Assembly (NCBI GenBank): GCA_016710625.1
Contig: JADJVK010000025.1
Coordinates: 1 to 58,699, forward strand
Length of the DNA stretch: 58,699 bases
Direction of reading: 5' to 3'
Origin: Saprospiraceae bacterium
GTDB lineage: Bacteria > Bacteroidota > Bacteroidia > Chitinophagales > Saprospiraceae
Made by a program: the position numbers and the translations under genes. Each line of letters starts with the position of its first letter. Positions within the stretch are counted from its first letter, which is position 1. Below, piece after piece: positions 53,501-58,699 of this stretch. A model generated the notes under the pieces. The model worked only from the letters and a program-made list of their open reading frames with translations, was not told the DNA's origin and made no database searches.

Positions 53501-54761
53501 ACAAAATGAATCTTCAAATTACAGTTACCCCAGTTTTTGAAAAAGATAAATGTGTTAACTTAATTTTTATTTCCTCAAATATTACTGAGTTAGTCAATGC
53601 AAAAATAGTAGCTGAAAGAGCATTGAAAATACAAGAACAATTTTTAGCCAATACTTCCCATGAGATTCGAACTCCACTGAATGGTGTGATTGGCATGATC
53701 CGACAACTCCAAAATACTGAATTGACAGAAAAGCAAGCAGAATATTTTAAGATTTTGGATAATTCTTCCAAAAATTTACTCTTTGTTGTCAATGATTTAT
53801 TAGATATTTCAAAATTGAGATCAGACAATATTGAATTCGAAAATAGAGTCTTTAATTTGGATCATATACTAAAAAATTTAGTTGAGTCTTTAAAATATAA
53901 GGCAAAAAGAAGCATATATATTTGAGATATTCTATTGATAATGAAATACATGAAGAACTAAATGGAGATTCTGTTCGGCTAAATCAAATTTTATTGAATT
54001 TAGTAATGAATGCACTGAATTTTACAGATTCTGGTGGGGTAGAGATTACAGCAAAAGCATTACAAACAGCAGAAAATTATCAAGTTATCGAATTCAAAGT
54101 AATAGATACTGGTCAAGGTATAGAAGATGATAAAATTGATAAAATATTCAATACTATATCGAATTCAGATTACCATTTAGCCAGAATATATGGTGGCTCG
54201 AGGTTGAATTTGAATATCTCAAAATTGCTAATTGAGATGCAAGGAGGTAACATTTACATCAGTAGTGTGTTAGGGGAGGGGTCGATATTTACATTTACGT
54301 TAAAGTACAATTTTGAAGAAAAAGATGTCAAAGTTGCTCAACTGGAAAATACTGGAAAATTCCTTTTGGAAAATATTGAAACGCCAAAAGTATTGCTAGT
54401 GGAAGATAATCTTATCAACCAACAAATTTTGATTTATGAATTTGAAAATATCAAAATCGACTTAGATATTGCAAATGATGCATTTGAAGCCTTTGAAAAA
54501 ATCAAAGAAAATAATTATCAATTAATTTTAATGGATTTGTCTATGCCCAAAATGAATGGATATGAGGCATCCAGATTCATTCGTTCCAACTTTGAATCTC
54601 CCAAAAATGCAGTTCCAATTGTTGCGATGACTTCCTCCATATATGAAGGAGTAAAAGAAGAATGCTTGGAAGCTGGGATGAATGATTATATCTCCAAACC
54701 ATACAAACTTAAAGAGTTACATGAGAAATTAGAATTTTGGATTAAAAAATCAATATCATGA
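50518..54761 (+). CDS. Hybrid sensor histidine kinase with Reg_prop propeller and receiver, frameshifted
   Basis: A one-protein two-component system of the HTCS-like type. After a signal/anchor helix come about a dozen Reg_prop motifs (GNLWIGSIEG, GKIWIGTQYHG, GNMWFGSYNG, GNIWIGTLDDG, DNVWFGSWDKG), enough for two propellers, then a Y_Y_Y domain, one transmembrane helix (AVLLYCFGLFLIILWV), a PAS domain and HisKA with His1048 in NTSHEIRTPLNG. The frame breaks in the AT run near 53910-53920; it resumes at LRYSIDNEIHEEL with the N box (LVMNALNFT) and G1 box (DTGQGI). The G2 box is GGSRLNL instead of GGTGLGL. A receiver domain follows with phospho-Asp in LMDLSMP. No DNA-binding output domain is attached; the adjacent Hpt protein is the likely relay. 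The start is GTG. Confidence 0.87.
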
Positions 54762-55105
54762 AATATTATGACTTAACTGGAATTGAAGATGCGACCTCTG
54801 GAAATAAAGCATATATAAAGAACTTAATTCATTTGTTTTTGAATACGATTCCATGTGAATTAGAAGTTTTGAAAACTAATTTTGAAAAGAGTGATTGGGA
54901 AAATTTGGGGCTCAAAGCACATAAAATGAAAAATACTGCTATTTCCTTCGGTATGAAAACAGTAGCAGAAGATTTACTTTTCATTGAAACTAATTGTAGA
55001 AATGCTACAATTGATATAAAGTTGTTTAATGAAAAAATGAACAACATTATCCAACTAACTGAGTTGGCAATTATTGGGTTACAACTGGAATACAATCAGT
55101 TATAA
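54758..55105 (+). CDS. Hpt phosphotransfer protein
   Basis: The 115-residue helical protein carries the phosphotransfer motif LGLKAHKMKNTAISFGM, with His in AHKMK as in Hpt four-helix bundles (consensus AHxLKG). Its ATG overlaps the TGA stop of the hybrid kinase (ATGA), so the two are translationally coupled. It should pass phosphate from the kinase's receiver Asp to a response regulator that is not in this window. Length is typical for a stand-alone Hpt. The G after LK is replaced by Asn, a mild departure. Confidence 0.85.
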   Translation: MKYYDLTGIEDATSGNKAYIKNLIHLFLNTIPCELEVLKTNFEKSDWENLGLKAHKMKNTAISFGMKTVAEDLLFIETNCRNATIDIKLFNEKMNNIIQLTELAIIGLQLEYNQL

Positions 55106-55205
55106 TTGTATTCCATATTGATAATAGTTTGTTTTATAAAGTTCCCAATAATTTTAAGAATTTTTCTACCAAATTTGTAAATCATAATTTCGACAATATC
55201 CAATT

Positions 55206-57080
55206 TTAACTGTTTAGCGTTTCTTTTATTTCATCTAAAATGGTAGGGTCATCTATTGTTGATGGAATGGTGAATGGTATACCATCTGCAATGGCTCTCA
55301 TTGTTTTTCGCAAAATTTTTCCACTTCTGGTTTTAGGTAATCTTTTAACAATGTAAACATTTTTCAAAAATGCTATAGCTCCTATTTGGTCTCTTACTAA
55401 TTGAATTATTTCATTTTCAAGTGCTTGATTTTCAAAAGAAATACCATTTTTTACAACAATAAAACCAATTGGTCTTTGCCCTCTGAGTTCATCAGCTATT
55501 CCTACCACAGCACATTCTGCCACTGCAGAGTGTCCAGCGACGATTTCTTCCATTTCTCCAGTGCTCAACCGATGCCCACTCACATTAATGACATCATCTA
55601 TCCTTCCCATAATGAAAGTGTAGCCTTCTGCATCTTTATAACCACCATCTCCTGTCAGATAATAACCTGGAAAAGCATTCAGATATTCTTTTTTATATCG
55701 AGGCGTATTTTTCCAAAGTGTTGGTAAACAGCCTGGAGGAAGTGGTAATTTCACCACAACAATGCCTTCCTTATTGGGTTCATGAGGCAATCCTTCCTCA
55801 TCCAATATTTGAATGTCAAAACCACAAATTGGCAATCCAGCACTACCAGCTTTGGTGGGGTATTGTTCGATTCCCATAGGGATGCCTAACATTGGCCACC
55901 CACTCTCTGTTTGCCACCAATGGTCAACTACAGGTCTGTTTATGAGTTCTTTCACCCAATGATATGTCGGTGGGTCGCATCTTTCACCTGCAAGAAATAG
56001 GCTGTTGAAATGACTTAAATCATATTTTTTATATAATTCTCCCTCCGGGTCTTCCTTTTTAATAGCACGGATTGCAGTCGGTGCAGTGAATAATGTTTTT
56101 ACTTTGTGTTCTTCTATGATTCTCCAAAAAACGCCAGCATCTGGTGTCCCTATGGGTTTTCCTTCAAATAAAATAGTCGTACATCCCTGTAAAAGAGGAC
56201 CATACACAATATAAGAGTGACCTACCACCCAACCCACATCACTTGCTGCCCAAAAGACTTCTCCTGCATGAATATCATAAATAGCTCCCATACTGAATTT
56301 CAGAGCAGTTGCATAGCCACCAGTATCTCTAACAATTCCTTTCGGTTTTCCAGTTGTGCCTGAAGTGTAGAGAATATATAAAGGATGAGTACTATCTACT
56401 GGGGTGTATTTTGCAGGGGTTGCATTTTTTGAAATTTGATGAAAATCAAGTTCATCTTGATGATTTAAGGTATCAAAATTTTCTTCCCTTTGAACATAGA
56501 TTTTATAAGGTGGTTTGAATTCAGATTCTTCTATAGCTCTATCTACCAAAGGTTTATAAGGGATTTTTTTAGCTCCTTCAATACCATAAGATGCAGAAAT
56601 AATGGCTTTCGGAAGAGCATCCTCTATCCTTAGAGCCAATTCATGAGGGGCAAAACCGCCAAAAACTACAGAGTGAATGGCGCCAATTCTTGCACAAGCC
56701 AACATGGCAATAGCAGCCTCAGGTATCATTGGCAAATAAATTACCACTGTATCGCCTTTGTGAATGTCTAAATTTTTAAGAGCCCCTGCAAATGCTTCAA
56801 CTTCCTGAAGTAGTTGATTGTAGGTATATTTTTTGATGGTATTGGTCACTGGCGAATCATAAATCAAAGCAAATTGATCTCCTCTACCATTTTTAATATG
56901 GTAATCCAAGCACAAATAGCTCATATTCGTAATGCCGTCAGCATACCAACTATAGATATTTTCTTCAGTTTCAGTTATAATATTTGTTGGAAATTGGAAC
57001 CAATCCAAAAGAGCAGCTTGCTCTTTCCAAAATGAAGATTTATCGTTGATGCTATTTTGATAGAGATCCTTATATTTCAT
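55206..57080 (-). CDS. AMP-forming short-chain acyl-CoA synthetase (acetate/propionate type)
   Basis: Activates acetate or propionate to acyl-CoA with ATP. The ANL-family core A3 is YILYTSGTTGKPKGIVRD, followed by HWWQTESGWP (A5), YYLTGDGGY (A7), GRIDDVINVSGHRLST (A8) and the catalytic Lys in KTRSGKILR (A10). GIVRDTGGYATALKFSM is closer to propionyl-CoA synthetases (PrpE) than to classic acetyl-CoA synthetases, so PrpE-like is my best guess. I start at MKYKDLYQNSINDKSSFW, which aligns with family N-termini; a TTG nine codons upstream is less likely. The 624-residue length is normal and the frame is intact. It converges with the Hpt gene over about 100 bases. Lys acetylation control of A10 is common in the family. 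Confidence 0.92.
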   Translation of the reverse strand: MKYKDLYQNSINDKSSFWKEQAALLDWFQFPTNIITETEENIYSWYADGITNMSYLCLDYHIKNGRGDQFALIYDSPVTNTIKKYTYNQLLQEVEAFAGALKNLDIHKGDTVVIYLPMIPEAAIAMLACARIGAIHSVVFGGFAPHELALRIEDALPKAIISASYGIEGAKKIPYKPLVDRAIEESEFKPPYKIYVQREENFDTLNHQDELDFHQISKNATPAKYTPVDSTHPLYILYTSGTTGKPKGIVRDTGGYATALKFSMGAIYDIHAGEVFWAASDVGWVVGHSYIVYGPLLQGCTTILFEGKPIGTPDAGVFWRIIEEHKVKTLFTAPTAIRAIKKEDPEGELYKKYDLSHFNSLFLAGERCDPPTYHWVKELINRPVVDHWWQTESGWPMLGIPMGIEQYPTKAGSAGLPICGFDIQILDEEGLPHEPNKEGIVVVKLPLPPGCLPTLWKNTPRYKKEYLNAFPGYYLTGDGGYKDAEGYTFIMGRIDDVINVSGHRLSTGEMEEIVAGHSAVAECAVVGIADELRGQRPIGFIVVKNGISFENQALENEIIQLVRDQIGAIAFLKNVYIVKRLPKTRSGKILRKTMRAIADGIPFTIPSTIDDPTILDEIKETLNS

Positions 57081-57322
57081 ACCATGAATTTTGTATCTAA
57101 AGTACAATGAAATGCTGAATTCTATATTGAAACTATATTAATTTAGCAAAATATATTTGGATAAATTCAAAAAATATAAAATAGTCTATTTGAATAAGAT
57201 TTTTGATAGAAGGTTTAATAAATCTATCACAATAACTATATTATCTTAACGAACTAAATTTGAATGAGAATTTATAAATGAATTTTTACATTTAAATATA
57301 GTTATTTTCAGTTAAATAATTT

Positions 57323-58586
57323 CTAACGAGCTATCTTGATCCATTCAAAAACAGGATCGATACCATTAATATAATCATCTATAGTTTGCTCAATTTTGAC
57401 TTGTGGATCAATGGTATTTGGATCACTTTCTCTTAATTGTATAAATTTCTTAGTTGAATAATTTATCATAATTTTTGAATTGGGTAAAAAGAAATTTTTT
57501 TTTCACCAAAATGGTTGGGTTTGCCACTTGTTTCTTCACCAATTATTAATGAGTTTTTAATTCTTAGAAAATCAATTACATTAAAAATTGCGGAAGAAAA
57601 GTTTTTCTGCCAATGACAATAATTGGTTTTATATTAGGTTTATTTTTCAACAATTGTTTCATCTCTTCTATCAATTCACTTCCTTGTATTGAACTTCCAC
57701 CTCCATTAAACCGAACATCAAAAACTAATTTTGTAAACTGTTTTTCATTTATTGTTTTTAAAATCCTAGCTTTAAAACTATCGAAACTTGGATACAATTT
57801 AGCTTTTTTTGAGTTTCCTAATTTTTCCTCAAGTTCTCTACTCGAACATTTGTTATATTGAATATAATAGATTGAATCAGATTCAAATAATGTATCTGAA
57901 AAGATTAATTTAATATTTTTTTGGACAAATGATGATTTGACTGGAAGAAATGTTAAATCCTCTACCTTAAAATTGGAATAATTTATGGAATATTCTTCTT
58001 GTTTTTTATTCTTATCAATTACTGTGAACTTTATTTCTTCATTTTTTGCAAATCCAAAATTATGTAAAAAAAAATAATGCATTAAATAACTTGGGATTTT
58101 GTTTTTAAAGCAAGCAATATTATCTGTAACAAATAGGGTCGAAAGACTATCTATAATAGTGCTCAATTCGATTCCATTTATTTTTACTATTTTTTTTCCT
58201 AAAATTGAAGAATTTTCTTTTGTAGCTACTGTTATATAATAACCATCTTTATAATAGTCCAAAAAAATAGGGAATTTATTAGAAAATTTAATTAAATCAT
58301 TGGTTGTCAAATTAATACTTGTATGGGAATCTCCAATTTTTGCTATAATCTGCAATAGATTTAAATAAATCTGCTCATTTGAAGTTGTATTACATTTTAA
58401 AATCAAATTGTCCATTAAAGAATCAAATTTTGATTCAGGTAATTTAGAAAATAAATCGATATGCCTTTTTGGCAATTCAGACTTTAGAAATTTCAAATCA
58501 GATTGCCAATCAATATTTTTATCATTTTGAGAAAATAATGAAAAATAGAAAATGATTAGAAATAAAGTAATTAGAAAACTCTTCAC
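57323..58586 (-). CDS. Secreted S41-type peptidase-like protein, frameshifted twice
   Basis: The signal peptide (MKSFLITLFLIIFYFSLFS) is followed by an N-terminal helical region, then GDSHTSINL and FDVRFNGGGSS, which match the S41 (C-terminal-processing/tail-specific protease) core. At A4/T4 (57597-57600) one extra base turns RKTFLPQF into RKTFSSAIFNVIDFL and supplies the expected catalytic Ser. A second shift lies in the long T/A run at about 57495-57503, after SGKPNHFGEK; the frame then ends PNSKIMINYSTKKF, DPVFEWIKIAR at 57323. TSGKPNH and NYSTK are typical of the family. No PDZ domain is visible. Both lesions are in homopolymers, so the gene may be intact in the organism. Confidence 0.75.
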
Positions 58587-58699
58587 TTAACAATAATATT
58601 TTTTGAAATTAAAAATTAAAGTATTCTTTACTTTATAAAATTAAAGTTCATAACAAAACAAATATATAATTCTTTCGCTACATTTACAGCTATTTTTTT

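Overview
The window is AT-rich bacterial DNA from a member of the Bacteroidota, most likely a Saprospirales/Chitinophagales-type organism. Four things point there. Many large secreted proteins end in type IX secretion (T9SS) sorting domains of both type A and type B (the gliding-motility-associated C-terminal domain). These proteins carry SprB, HYR, PKD and dockerin/cohesin modules. A two-component hybrid kinase has a Reg_prop propeller. The clearest promoters fit the Bacteroidota pattern TTTG-N19/21-TAnnTTTG. No rRNA, tRNA or CRISPR array was seen.

Layout. 1-2150: an OmpA/DUF6624 gene cut by the window edge, a broken DUF6624-like relative, and a small outer-membrane-like protein. 2.5-8.4 kb: a 1971-residue T9SS protein built on an 83-residue repeat. 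8.5-12.6 kb: an AAA/DUF4143 ATPase flanked on both sides by 32-bp palindromic repeats, then topA. 12.7-17.3 kb: two tandem type-B T9SS proteins. 17.3-22.5 kb: a Sua5/YrdC protein, a roughly 1 kb non-coding stretch with two tandem candidate RNA genes, a GlcD-type FAD oxidase and an S9 peptidase. 22.5-26.2 kb: a repeat-bearing spacer and two secreted proteins. 27-42 kb: three large T9SS proteins sharing a dockerin-cohesin-sorting-signal C-terminus. 42-49.5 kb: an accessory island with an FKBP pseudogene, a VCBS/ASPIC pseudogene, an IS91-type element with a partner tyrosine recombinase, and two cassette-like genes (one an abortive-infection family protein), each followed by an attC-like site. 49.5-55.1 kb: a 21-bp phased T-tract array, then a hybrid histidine kinase and its Hpt partner. 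55.2-58.6 kb: an acyl-CoA synthetase and a frameshifted S41-type peptidase.

How the parts fit. Most coding capacity is devoted to the cell surface. Four proteins carry a dockerin-like Ca-binding pair and a cohesin-like fold in the same chain, which suggests that they could associate with each other outside the cell. The island at 42-49.5 kb looks like a landing zone with decayed genes, a transposon and mobile cassettes.

Caution. At least nine genes are interrupted by single-base shifts, many in short homopolymers or an AT dinucleotide run, and the protein resumes cleanly in another frame. This pattern is more typical of uncorrected assembly indels than of biology. I therefore join these pieces into one gene and give the lesion position. 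The FKBP and VCBS genes carry many lesions and are genuine pseudogenes.
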